NCBI GenBank assembly: GCA_002440745.1 | Contig: DJVB01000061.1 | Span: forward strand, 80,202 to 144,201 | From: Bacteroidales bacterium UBA6267 | GTDB lineage: Bacteria; Bacteroidota; Bacteroidia; Bacteroidales; UBA1556 | Direction: 5' to 3' | DNA length: 64,000 nt | Part shown: piece after piece, positions 37,601-47,100 of the stretch | How positions within the stretch are numbered: the first letter of the stretch is position 1 | How the letters are laid out: the number at the start of each line of letters is the position of its first letter | Program-made: the position numbers and the translations under genes | The notes under the pieces: generated by a model | Databases searched by the model: none | What the model was told of the DNA's origin: nothing | What the model saw: the letters and a program-made list of their open reading frames with translations, nothing else

Positions 37601-40289
37601 GGATTATTCAGCTTCCGCATCTTTTGGTTCAGGAGATGACTTGGGAAGTGGTAATTATGCGGTTTATAGAGGCACAGGCAACTCAGTGACCTTAACAGGA
37701 ATGACTCAGGGGAAATCTTATCATTTTAGGGTTTTCGAGTTCAATAATAGCGGATTAAACACCAAATATCTTTTACCTACGGCTACCGGCAATCCGGCTA
37801 TAAGTTATACTAAACCTAACGATATTACTGATTTTGAATTAGTTTGTATATCTACAAACTCTGCATACCTTACTTGGACCTTACCAACCGGAAATTATGA
37901 AGGAGTAATCATTGCTGCAAGGCAATCTAATAATCCTGTCCATGTGATTAGCAGCGGACAAGGCGACACTGTGACGGCGAGCTCCGTTTTTGGTAATGGT
38001 TATATGTTTGGTGGCACAACTCCCAAAAGTTATGTTGTATATAATGGAATAGGTAATTCTGTGATAATCACCGGACTTACTCCTGGTGCAACCTATACAT
38101 TCAAAGCATATTCCTATCAAGATTCCCTATGGTCGAGTGGAGTGAATAAATCAGGACAGATTGCAGAAGTTAAAGAAATAACCAATCTGTCGCATTATGC
38201 ACCAAATCACGAGATAGTGTTAAGTTGGGATAACCCAAGTTTCAATTGCCCCGATGAGGTGATGGTGGTTATGAAACAGGGTTCGGCAGTGACGGCAGTT
38301 CCCACAGGAAATGGCAGTAGTTATACTGCCTCAGCAGTTTTTGGCAACGGAACAGACATTGGCACAGGAGAATACGTGGTTTATAAAGGCCAATGGGACG
38401 GATTGACCGTTAGTGGTTTAACCAATGGAGTTGATTACCATTTCACCATTTTTGTAAGAGACGATAACGTTTGGAGTGATGGGGTTTCTGATTTTGACAC
38501 TCCTAATGATATTACCATACTTTTTCAGGGAGATTTGGCTGTGGTGGCTTTGAATACCAATATTGGCGGTGGAGACGATGAGATTAGTTTCGTTTGTTTT
38601 GATACTTTAAAAACAGGAACAGCTATCGATTTTACAGATAATGGTTGGGAAAGAGCCAATCTCGGTTATTGGGGAGGCACCGAAGGGGTTATTAGAATTA
38701 CCCGAACCGGCGTACCTGTTTTACCCGGAGAAGTAATTACGATTCGTGGATATGGCCATACTCCCGCTGATTTCACTGTTACCGGTTTGAGTGATAATGG
38801 TTGGACTGTTTCCAGTTTGAATGGTAACTACGATTTAAACCTTAACTCCACGGATCAGTTGTGGATGATGCAATATGGAAACTTTAGTGGAGGGGGCACT
38901 TCACATCTTGGGGTTTACTCAGGCAATGTGCTTTATGGATGGACGGCTACAGGATGGGCCGGAGACCCGGGACATGGAACAGGAACAAGCTATTCAGCAC
39001 TTTACCCTTTTGCAGAATGTTTCAATACCAATGTTGCTAATACAGCCTATAAGGATAAGGTAAAATACATGGGTCCTCTGACGGCAACTACCCGAAGAGA
39101 ATGGTTAGCCCGAATCAATAATTCAAGCAATTGGACAGGATATTCTGCAAATACTACTTATGATGCTGCTCGTGATTATGCGGGGGGCTTACGTTTCGAT
39201 ATCTTAACTAATGTCTATGATGATGGAGAATGGGTAGGAGACGAAGATAGCAACTGGTTCAACTGCTCCAACTGGGGAAATTTGTTGGTGCCGGACGAAA
39301 ACACCGATGTTGTTATCAATTCTACAGCTCAACGAACTTGTATTATTGACGAAAACGCTGACTTCTCAGATGATTATCAGGACACCGCCGAGTGTAATAA
39401 TTTTATTATCAACGACTCTTCTTTCACCTTTCAACATAATTCCGAAGTGTTAAGGATATGGGGCGATTTGGAAATAAATGGGGGAAGTTTCACCATGAAC
39501 GGTTCAACAGTTTTGCTGCATGGCGATTTTGTGAGCAATTCGGCTAATGCTTTCCACGGTAGCTCCGGTCTTGTGAGGTTTGAAGGAGATGTTTTGCAAA
39601 AAATTGAAAACAATTCTACCGCATTAACCTTCGATAAGGTTGAATTAGATAATGCTTATCATTTGAATCTCGAGGGCGACTTAGAGATGAATCTTTTGGA
39701 TTTTAGCGCAGGAAAAGCCTATTTAGGCGGCGAAAATCTAACCATAAATGACTCCATAACCGGTTATTCCACAGCATCTTATATTGTTATGGAGAATGAT
39801 AAAAGTTCTACAGGATTCCTTACAATGAATTTAACCACCGCAAATAAAGTTATTCCTGTAGGAAATTCCGGAGGCTATAATCCCATTTTAGCACAGTTGG
39901 GAAGTGGCTCAGCAGATTTTCAATTCAGAATATTCGACACGGTTTATTCTAACGGCGTTTCCGGCTCCGCCTTGACAGGCAATTTAGTCAATAAAACTTG
40001 GATTATCAAACCCTTAGTTGTCGGAACCTATTCCGCTAATTTCAGGGTTCAATGGAATTTAAACGACGAGAGCGCACTTTTCAGTGCCGACCGAAGTGGA
40101 GCGGTATTTTTCTATAACTCATTGATAGGAGTGAATCCAACATGGAGCACTCTCCCCGGAGGAGGCCCTGTGCAGGGAACAAATCCATTCAAATATTCCA
40201 ATAGCGGCATAACCAATTTTGGGGCGTTTAGCATTGGAGATAACTGTACGATTAATAAACCAATAACATCAAATATTTTTCATTTTTAA
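34644..40289 (+). CDS. Giant secreted repeat protein with C-terminal IFHF tail
   Basis: The 1881-residue protein probably starts at a TTG, because the signal peptide (MRQIINRLFFIIIASLLL, cleavage near SQGQ) begins there and no ATG is suitable. The order is as follows. A jelly-roll-like domain (about 25-172) comes first, then one diverged beta-repeat, four nearly identical 108-residue repeats (280-711, SDGSITEGAEDGEEITLTL type), and two diverged repeats (to about 930). Three fibronectin III-like domains follow (about 935-1290), then a lamin-tail-like domain (about 1292-1525, FQGDLAVVALNTN) and a beta-solenoid-like region with WVGDEDSNWFNCSNW (from about 1529). It ends in KPITSNIFHF. No type A or type B T9SS domain is visible. 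Its position before two related secreted proteins and PorP/SprF suggests a long surface fibre or adhesin. Confidence 0.85.
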   Translation: MRQIINRLFFIIIASLLLSFSSQGQTITYDFEIADGSYDNTSYGDWFAANSMTYGSGKQYAGSKALVFDDDAGAYLLYEGSDGNGKDGGLGDISFWYRHWDGDGKSVKFKVQYNQAGAGWTDIGSEVTVTSTTYTQFTATVNISGDNILFRVLSTAYAERLLIDDISLSSYSGSPPATASLHISDDGSILENAESGEQITLIVRADTFVSSLSLANYSILNQPAGVSIGSITRVNDTTAILTLTGNSTSDYDLDITDFTVSVDHQELEILSSGNLSANSGVTFTALVESLAISSDGSITEGAEDGEEITLTLSNATFAATLNAANFSITNQPAGVTIGSVTRVNDQTATLTLSGNRTTDYDVDITDLTVTIAISELVGQSSPLSDNNGVTFTALVESLAISSDGSIMEGAEDGEEITLTLSGTTYAATLNAANFSITNQPAGVTIGSVTRVNDQTATLTLSGNRTTDYDVNITNFTVTIAISELVGQSSPLSDNNGVTFTALVESLAISSDGSITEGAEDGEEITLTLSGTTFAATLNAANFSITNQPTGVTIGSVTRVNDQTATLTLSGNRTTDYDVNITNFTVTIAISELVGQSSPLSDNNGVTFTALVESLAISSDGSIMEGAEDVEEITLTLSNATFAASLNAANFSITNQPAGVTIGSVTRVNDQTATLTLSGNRTTDYDVNITNFTVTIAISELVGQSSPLSDNNGITFTAVIESISLTTDGSIEEGTENGEVITVELNGAVYEAILNLINWSLTGAPTGVSIGAVSRIDDTLAEITLTGNATKDYDSDFSATVIISNVEIENYGGVDLSQGGLIFSAINDAESVTVTNDGMIEEGSENGEIVIVELDGGTFNSTLTPGNWSLSGAPAGVTISSVTRINDTIVEVTLAGNTSVDYDSDINASIRINQAEVDDYTGANIVQNGLIFTALIEPAPTVQATNIIFSGLGASQVTAQWTRGNGDYCLVVVSEDAAVSEMPADSSDYSASASFGSGDDLGSGNYAVYRGTGNSVTLTGMTQGKSYHFRVFEFNNSGLNTKYLLPTATGNPAISYTKPNDITDFELVCISTNSAYLTWTLPTGNYEGVIIAARQSNNPVHVISSGQGDTVTASSVFGNGYMFGGTTPKSYVVYNGIGNSVIITGLTPGATYTFKAYSYQDSLWSSGVNKSGQIAEVKEITNLSHYAPNHEIVLSWDNPSFNCPDEVMVVMKQGSAVTAVPTGNGSSYTASAVFGNGTDIGTGEYVVYKGQWDGLTVSGLTNGVDYHFTIFVRDDNVWSDGVSDFDTPNDITILFQGDLAVVALNTNIGGGDDEISFVCFDTLKTGTAIDFTDNGWERANLGYWGGTEGVIRITRTGVPVLPGEVITIRGYGHTPADFTVTGLSDNGWTVSSLNGNYDLNLNSTDQLWMMQYGNFSGGGTSHLGVYSGNVLYGWTATGWAGDPGHGTGTSYSALYPFAECFNTNVANTAYKDKVKYMGPLTATTRREWLARINNSSNWTGYSANTTYDAARDYAGGLRFDILTNVYDDGEWVGDEDSNWFNCSNWGNLLVPDENTDVVINSTAQRTCIIDENADFSDDYQDTAECNNFIINDSSFTFQHNSEVLRIWGDLEINGGSFTMNGSTVLLHGDFVSNSANAFHGSSGLVRFEGDVLQKIENNSTALTFDKVELDNAYHLNLEGDLEMNLLDFSAGKAYLGGENLTINDSITGYSTASYIVMENDKSSTGFLTMNLTTANKVIPVGNSGGYNPILAQLGSGSADFQFRIFDTVYSNGVSGSALTGNLVNKTWIIKPLVVGTYSANFRVQWNLNDESALFSADRSGAVFFYNSLIGVNPTWSTLPGGGPVQGTNPFKYSNSGITNFGAFSIGDNCTINKPITSNIFHF
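35481..36776 (+). repeat. Four tandem 324-bp repeats inside the giant surface gene
   Basis: The start of each unit (GGCGTCACC or GGAGTCACC) occurs at 35481, 35805, 36129 and 36453, and a diverged fifth unit begins at 36777, so the period is exactly 324 bp or 108 codons. Copies differ at scattered mostly silent positions. The minus-strand reading frames seen here are by-products of the repeats. Unit number may vary between strains by recombination. Confidence 0.95.
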
Positions 40290-40300
40290 AACTAAACATC

Positions 40301-41893
40301 ATGCGTAAATTAAAACTTTTATTGATTAGTATGGCCTTCCTGATGATTTCAGGAATGGTTAGCGCGCAAACTTCCGCTCAGGATACCGTTTGCGTGGGAG
40401 CTACCGGAGTTAAGTATTGGGTTACAAACACCGCAGGTAGCACTTATAATTGGACAATAGTAGGCGGAGGCGGAACGATTGCCAGCGGGCAAGGCACCGA
40501 TACTATTGTAATTAACTGGGGATTATTAGCCGGCACCGACACTTTGAAAGTGGTGGAGACTAACTCACATTCCTGTATTGGAGACCCAGTTGCCATAGCG
40601 GTAACAAGAGTTGCAGCACCGGTTGCTAATGCCGGATTAGATGCTTCCATAGGCGGTTGCGTGGGACAATCTACAACACTTGACGCTTCAGGAAGTACCG
40701 GAGCAGGCGTGTTGAGCTATAGCTGGTCACCAGCAGGTAGCTTGAGCAATGCTGCTATTGCTAATCCTGTGGCAACTCCCGGAACAACAACTACCTACAC
40801 AGTCACCGTTACCTCAAGCTATGGCTGCTCTTCTACTGACGATGTAGTTGTAACAGTTGATGCTCTTCCGGTTGCAATCACTGCTGCTGACGCAACAATC
40901 GGATCTTGTGCAGGACAGACTGCTACTATTGACGGAACATCGAGCACAGGAACTGGACTTACCTATAGCTGGTCATCAACACCGGCAGGTTATTCTTCTT
41001 CTAATGCTTCAAACACCGTTAGCCCTGCATCTACAACCACTTATACTCTTACCGTACAAGATAGTCATGGTTGTATAGATACTGAAGACCAAATTGTTAA
41101 CGTTGACCTTGCACCGGTTGCTGTGGCTTCAGCTACCGAAGATACTATTGGAAATTGCGGAGGACAATCGACTACAATCTCTGTTAGTTCAGCTACCGGA
41201 ACAGGTAATATTTATAGTTGGTCGTCAAACCCAGCAGGTTTCACTTCTACTAACTCCTCAGCAACTGTAAGCCCCAGTACGACTACCACTTATACTGTTG
41301 TAATTACTGATGTTTATTCTTGTACCTCAACCGATAATATAGTTATTACTGTTGACGCTGCTCCTGCGGCTAATGCCGGTACTGATGCTGATTTATGTGC
41401 TGGTGGTTCAACTAATTTGAACGGTACTGCAAGTACAGGTAGTTCTATTGGATACTCCTGGACTTCATCGCCTGTAGGTTTCTCTTCAACAGCCGCTTCA
41501 CCATCAGTAAGTCCGGCAGTCACAACGACTTATACATTAACTGTTACTGATAAAAACGGTTGTACATCCACAGATGATGTTACTATTACTGTATTCCCTG
41601 GCGCAACAGCTTCAGCAGGAACGATTTCCGATATTTGTCAAGGCGATGATGCTGCTTTAAGTGGTTCGGCTACCAACTATTCTACTATTTTATGGTCAAC
41701 CGCAGGAGATGGTAGTTTCACAAATGGCACAACATTGACACCGGTTTATACACCTGGTCCAACAGATATTTCCAACGGAACAGTCAATTTGACAATAACG
41801 GTTCAAGGTACAGGTCCATGTCCGGTTGCAACGGAGACCAAGCCGTTAATCATCAATCCAAAACCATCTACTTCACCAATTTTCCATTTCTAA
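40301..41893 (+). CDS. Secreted Ig/PKD-like repeat protein with C-terminal IFHF tail
   Basis: The 530-residue protein has a signal peptide (cleavage near SAQ, residue 23), an N-terminal domain (about 28-105, DTVCVGATGVKYWV...SCIGD) related to that of the next gene, and then four beta-sandwich repeats of about 82 residues. The repeats begin near 106, 188, 270 and 352, each with a Cys pair, YSW and TTTYT(V/L)TV(T). A last diverged domain starts near 431. It ends NPKPSTSPIFHF, the same tail as the preceding giant protein. It starts 11 bp after that gene. No T9SS sorting domain is recognisable. It is probably a structural segment of a surface assembly. Confidence 0.85.
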   Translation: MRKLKLLLISMAFLMISGMVSAQTSAQDTVCVGATGVKYWVTNTAGSTYNWTIVGGGGTIASGQGTDTIVINWGLLAGTDTLKVVETNSHSCIGDPVAIAVTRVAAPVANAGLDASIGGCVGQSTTLDASGSTGAGVLSYSWSPAGSLSNAAIANPVATPGTTTTYTVTVTSSYGCSSTDDVVVTVDALPVAITAADATIGSCAGQTATIDGTSSTGTGLTYSWSSTPAGYSSSNASNTVSPASTTTYTLTVQDSHGCIDTEDQIVNVDLAPVAVASATEDTIGNCGGQSTTISVSSATGTGNIYSWSSNPAGFTSTNSSATVSPSTTTTYTVVITDVYSCTSTDNIVITVDAAPAANAGTDADLCAGGSTNLNGTASTGSSIGYSWTSSPVGFSSTAASPSVSPAVTTTYTLTVTDKNGCTSTDDVTITVFPGATASAGTISDICQGDDAALSGSATNYSTILWSTAGDGSFTNGTTLTPVYTPGPTDISNGTVNLTITVQGTGPCPVATETKPLIINPKPSTSPIFHF

Positions 41894-41913
41894 TCTAATT
41901 AGTTTTGCTACGG

Positions 41914-42936
41914 ATGAAGATGCTACTGAAATACCCCATAATGCTAATACTGATGCTGCTGTCAGTAACCGTGTATGAGATTCATGCACAGGTGGTTGAC
42001 ACAGTATGCCCAAGCATTCCGTATGGAAACTACGGAGTGAAGGGCGGTCAGAATTCGGCCTATTTCTGGGATGTTACCGGTGGGCAAATCGTCCAAAGCA
42101 ATGGAAAAGACACCATCAGCGTCCAATGGGATTTTGCTCAGCCGGACTTTAAACTGTCGGTTGTTGAGGTTTCATCCAGCGGATGCATCGGTGATACAAT
42201 TTACGCATATATTGCCAAAGGATTGGATCCGGCCATTTTTGTGGTCGGGTCCGATAGCCTTTGCGTAGGAAATACAACCCTGCTTACTGCTTATGGAGGC
42301 ATGGATTATCTATGGTCAACGGGAGTTACAAACCCTACTATCGCTCCCAAAATCATGTTCGACTCCACCTTCTTTGTGATTGGTAGAGACGGTTGTGGCC
42401 TCGATACTGCCTTCTATAGCGTGACGGCTTTAAACCCGCCAACAGCCGATTTTAGCTATTCGCCAACAAAATTGGTGGAGGATGAAACGGCCATATTCAG
42501 CTTCACCGGAAGCGGCGCCACACATTTTCAATGGTATTTCGATGATATTCAGCATCAAGTTGATAATTTTGAAGTGATGTTTAGTTTTAAGGATGCCGGT
42601 GTTCATCGAGTGTTTTTATATGTAGAATCTGCATATCAGTGCTCTGATACCATTTCGAAAATGTTGTTAGTGGAAAGTAATCGCACCAATAGTTTCACTC
42701 CAAATAATGACGGAGTGAATGATGTGTGGGAAATTCCTGAGTTGGCCGAATACCCCAATTGTCGGGTATGGATTTTCGACCGCTCCGGCGCAGAAGTGTT
42801 CTATAGTCAGGGATATTTAGAGCCCTGGGATGGAACAATGGACGGGAAAAGCCTTCCAATGGGTAGCTATTATTATATAATTGATTATGGGGTTGAAAAC
42901 TATTCAATTAAAGGAATTATTACTATTTTGAAATGA
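41914..42936 (+). CDS. T9SS cargo with type B (CHU_C/gliding motility-associated) C-terminal domain
   Basis: The 340-residue protein, from ATG 41914, has a signal peptide (cleavage near IHAQ). An N-terminal domain homologous to the start of the preceding 530-residue protein follows (DTVCPSIPYGNYGV...SSGCIGDTI), then an Ig-like domain with YLWSTGVTNPTI, a PKD domain (about 180-260) and a type B sorting domain (about 258-340: NSFTPNNDGVNDVW, IFDRSGAEVFY, WDGTMDGKSLPMGSYYYIID). Type B domains send proteins through the type IX system and pair with PorP/SprF partners, which is the next gene. It is likely the membrane-proximal link of the assembly. Confidence 0.92.
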   Translation: MKMLLKYPIMLILMLLSVTVYEIHAQVVDTVCPSIPYGNYGVKGGQNSAYFWDVTGGQIVQSNGKDTISVQWDFAQPDFKLSVVEVSSSGCIGDTIYAYIAKGLDPAIFVVGSDSLCVGNTTLLTAYGGMDYLWSTGVTNPTIAPKIMFDSTFFVIGRDGCGLDTAFYSVTALNPPTADFSYSPTKLVEDETAIFSFTGSGATHFQWYFDDIQHQVDNFEVMFSFKDAGVHRVFLYVESAYQCSDTISKMLLVESNRTNSFTPNNDGVNDVWEIPELAEYPNCRVWIFDRSGAEVFYSQGYLEPWDGTMDGKSLPMGSYYYIIDYGVENYSIKGIITILK

Positions 42937-42962
42937 TGAATTGAACCAAGTAAACTGTGAGA

Positions 42963-43961
42963 ATGAGAAATTGTAAATATGGAAAAAGCGGTGCTAAAAA
43001 CTTGATGTTTTTAAGCTTTTTGATGGTAAGTTGGGCCAATATTTTGGGTCAACAGTTGCCGGTATTTTCCAATTTTTCCTCCGGCGACTACTACCGGAAT
43101 CCTGCGGCTTTGCTTATTCCAAAATTCGATGATTTCCAAATATTCTACTCCAATTCAGCTACCGGTTTTGAAGATGCTCCTGTAACCTATATGGTGGGCT
43201 ACTCGCATCTTTTCAAAACTAACAGCTATACAGGACCATCCTACTCGCTTACAAATCAATATGTGGCAACTGCAAAGAATGCTATTGGAGGTTATCTTAT
43301 CTACGACCGCTATGGCTTTATGGAGCAAATTGCAGCTCAAGCCAACTATGCCCAGAGTTTTAAAATCGACCGCTATTCGGTGATGATTATGGGACTTTCA
43401 ATGGGGATTTTTAATTATAATATCGACTTCTCTAAACTTACCGTCAAGGATAAATCGGATCAAACTTATACGCAATACCTCAATCAGCGCGAGAATTTTA
43501 CCTTCTTCGATGCTAATTTCGGATTGATTTACCGCTATAAAAACTATAAGGCGGAGCTTTCGCTGAAACAGTTTTTGCGGGATAACGCAATCCTCTCTAA
43601 TCAGGAATTCTATGGCGATCTCTATTCTACAGTTTTTGGTGCCGCTTCTGCAAAGTTTAAACTTTCCAACGATTTCGATTATTACCCGGAATTGTTCTAC
43701 ACCCGCACCGGAAATCTGCCCTATTGGATTGGCACTAAACAGCATTTTGTTTATAACGACCGCTGGCTTGGAGGAGTGATGTATAATCATAGCCGAAATG
43801 CCGGTATAGAGCTCGGAATGATTTATCAGCAATTTGTGATACAATACGCCTTTATGCTCAATGTCGGACAGTTCAATGTTCTCGGAATGACAAACCACGG
43901 GATTGTCTTGCGCTATAGTTTGAATCCACGAAAGGATGGACGGTTTGAGGATTATTTCTGA
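42963..43961 (+). CDS. PorP/SprF-family outer-membrane protein
   Basis: The 332-residue protein has a signal peptide (cleavage near LGQQ) and FSNFSSGDYYRNPAAL, the hallmark PorP/SprF N-terminus (QYxxNxxxxNPAxxG type), followed by barrel strands ending RYSLNPRKDGRFEDYF. PorP/SprF proteins hold type B T9SS cargo at the outer membrane, so this is the likely anchor of the preceding gene product. A GTG at 42957 is an alternative start. It is the last gene of the operon. Confidence 0.9.
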   Translation: MRNCKYGKSGAKNLMFLSFLMVSWANILGQQLPVFSNFSSGDYYRNPAALLIPKFDDFQIFYSNSATGFEDAPVTYMVGYSHLFKTNSYTGPSYSLTNQYVATAKNAIGGYLIYDRYGFMEQIAAQANYAQSFKIDRYSVMIMGLSMGIFNYNIDFSKLTVKDKSDQTYTQYLNQRENFTFFDANFGLIYRYKNYKAELSLKQFLRDNAILSNQEFYGDLYSTVFGAASAKFKLSNDFDYYPELFYTRTGNLPYWIGTKQHFVYNDRWLGGVMYNHSRNAGIELGMIYQQFVIQYAFMLNVGQFNVLGMTNHGIVLRYSLNPRKDGRFEDYF

Positions 43962-44147
43962 GAAACTAACATCTCCTCAATTGAAAATCTCTTTTTGTGG
44001 TTTTGTATTCTGGTGAAAACCATGAATTAACCTTTTAGCTTGAAAATCAGCCTTTCTGTCTGTGAACAAAAAAGATAAGAAAGATTTCGTTTTCGCCATA
44101 AAAACTATATTTTTAAGGCTTGATTTTGTTAAAGCTAAATTCCTGAT

Positions 44148-47100
44148 ATGTACTTAATTTTTGATACGGAAACCACCGGAACTCCTCGCAACTATCAAGC
44201 TCCTCTTACCGATTCTGAAAACTGGCCAAGAATGGTGCAGATTGCATGGCAACTTCACCGTCCGGACGGAACTTTTGTGGAAGCGCACAATTTTATCGTA
44301 AAACCTGATGGTTTTGAAATTCCTTATGCCACTGTAAAAATCCACGGCATCACTACCGAAAAAGCTCTCGCCGAAGGTCATCCTTTGGCTGATGTGATTA
44401 ATCGGTTTAATGAAGCGGTAGAGAAAGCGTCCATCATTATTGGTCATAATATCGATTTTGACCTAAGCATCGTTGGCGCCGAATTGCATCGAACAAACTC
44501 TCCTTTAACTTTGCTCAATAAACCGAAGTTGGACACCATGAAGTCAACCGTGGATTTCTGTGCCCTTCCGGGAGGTAAAGGTGGAAAATTAAAATATCCT
44601 AAGCTTAATGAGTTGCATTTCAAGCTTTTTGCTGAAGATTTTGAAGAAGCTCATAATGCTGCTGCTGATGTGGAAGCCACTACTCGCTGCTTTTTGGAAC
44701 TAATTCGCATCGGAATATTTGGCATAAACGACCTGAAAATCAGCGATGAGGATTATAAAGCTTTCTTTAAAATCAACACCGAAACCATTCAAGCTGTTGG
44801 TATTAGCTTTGAATCAAATAAAGAAGAAGAAACTAATCTGCCTGATTTAGAAGCGGAATCGGAAACCGTTGCTTCTGCCGATTCCTCCGACTCTGATTTT
44901 GTGCATCTGCATTTACATACCCAATATTCTATTTTAGATGGCCTGACCAAAATAAAAGACTTAGCCAAAAAAGCAAAAGCTGATGGCACAACTGCCATTG
45001 CAATAACCGATCACGGGACCATGTTTGGGGTCAAGGAGTTTCATAAAATCCTCACTTCCGAAGGGCTGAAACCAATCATTGGCATGGAAGCCTACGTAGC
45101 CTATCGCACTATGGACAAGCGCGATCGTCAAGATCAAAAACGGTTTCATTTGGTTCTTTTGGCAAAAAATGCTGAAGGTTATCAAAATCTGATGAAGTTG
45201 GCTACGATTGGCTATGAAGAGGGTTTTTATTATAAACCGAGAATTGATAAGGAAGTTTTACGAAAATATAGCACCGGTCTCATTGCGCTCTCTGCTTGTT
45301 TAGGTGGAGAAATTCCTTCGAAAATTATGGAAATTGGCGTAGAGGAAGGCGAGAAGGCACTTTTGGAATATCTCGACATTTTTGGAGAAGATTTCTATAT
45401 TGAGATTCAGCGACATCCGGCCTCCGATCCTGAGATGAATCAGGCGGTTTATCGCGACCAACTTTTTGTCAATACGGAATTGCTTCGGTTGGCCAAAAAA
45501 CACCAAGTGACTGTGGTTGCCACAAACGATGTTCACTTTTTGAATGCCGAAGACTATCTGGCACACGACCGTTTGGTTTGCCTAAATACCGGAAGAGATT
45601 TAGACGACCCAAGCCGGACGAAATACACCGGTCAGGAATGGTTCAAAACCAAAGCCGAGATGCGTGAACTCTTTGCCGATATGCCTGAAGTATTGGCTAA
45701 TACGCTGATTGTAAACGACAAAATTGATGCTTATGAGTTGAATCATAAACCGATAATGCCCGATTTTAAAATTCCGGAAGATTTTGAGAACGAGGACGAT
45801 TATTTGATGCATATCACCTTTGAAGGAGCTAAGATGCGTTGGACCGAAATCACGCTGGCAATTGAGGAGCGGTTGAATTTCGAATTGTCTGTGATTAAAA
45901 AAATGGGTTTCCCGGGATATTTTCTAATCGTTTGGGATTTCTTAAAAGCCGCTCGCGAAATGGGCGTCATTGTAGGGCCGGGACGTGGCTCTGCTGCCGG
46001 GTCGGCGGTTGCTTATTGCTTGCGTATTACGGATATCGACCCGTTGAAGTATAATCTACTCTTTGAGCGTTTTCTGAATCCCGACCGCGTTTCGATGCCC
46101 GATATCGACATCGACTTCGATGATGACGGACGTGAGAAAATCCTGAACTGGGTGAAGGAGAAATATGGTAGTCGCCGTGTGGCACATATTGCAACCTTTG
46201 GCAGTATGGCCGCAAAATCATCCATTCGTGATGTGGCTCGTGTACAGAAAATGAGCCTCTCAGATGCTGACAGATTGGCTAAAATGGTTCCCGATAAACC
46301 GGGGGTTGCTCTTCAGGATGCCTTCAAGGAAGTGAAAGAGCTCAACGATGCTTTGCAAAATGGGGACGAAGAAACAAAAGCGGTGCTCGACTACGCCATA
46401 AAATTAGAAGGCTCCATTCGCAGCACCGGAACTCATGCCTGCGGGATTATTATTGGCAAAGACGACTTGGATAAATATATTCCGCTTTGCACCGTAAAAG
46501 ATGCTTCCTTAGACTTTGCTACGCAGTACGATGGAAGCCACGTGGAAAGTATAGGATTGCTCAAGATGGATTTCCTTGGATTGAAAACCTTGACCATCAT
46601 CAAAGATGCAATACAGAATATAAAACTGTCTCAAAATAAGGTGATTGACATTGAAAACTTGCCCCTTGACGACAAAGAGACTTTCGAGCTTTATTCTCGC
46701 GGCGAGACTTTAGGCTTGTTTCAATTTGAGTCGGAAGGTATGCGAATGCACCTAAAGAATCTAAAACCCAGCAGATTGGACGATCTGATAGCCATGAATG
46801 CTCTTTATCGCCCGGGCCCAATGGATTATATAGAATCGTTTATCGCCCGAAAACATGGTCGCGAGGCCATAAAATATGATCTTCCGGAAATGGAAGAGTA
46901 TTTAGCTGAAACTTATGGAATTACGGTTTATCAAGAACAGGTGATGTTGCTTAGCCGTAAATTAGCAGGTTTTTCCGCCGGGCAATCCGATTCCTTGCGG
47001 AAGGCAATGGGTAAGAAAATTAAAGTGATGATGGATGAACTGAAGGAATTGTTTTTTTCCGGCTGCAAGGCTAAGGGTCATCCTGAGGCGATCATTAACA

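Noticed and set aside
34644..41893. Type A T9SS C-terminal domain on the two IFHF-tailed proteins
   Set aside because: The last 80-100 residues lack the type A motifs (the PNP, G-x-Y and K-(L/V) patterns); only the short shared tail is visible.
43944..43977. Hairpin TGAGGA...TCCTCA at the end of the PorP gene
   Set aside because: Six pairs with a loop over 20 nt and no U-run; not a convincing terminator.
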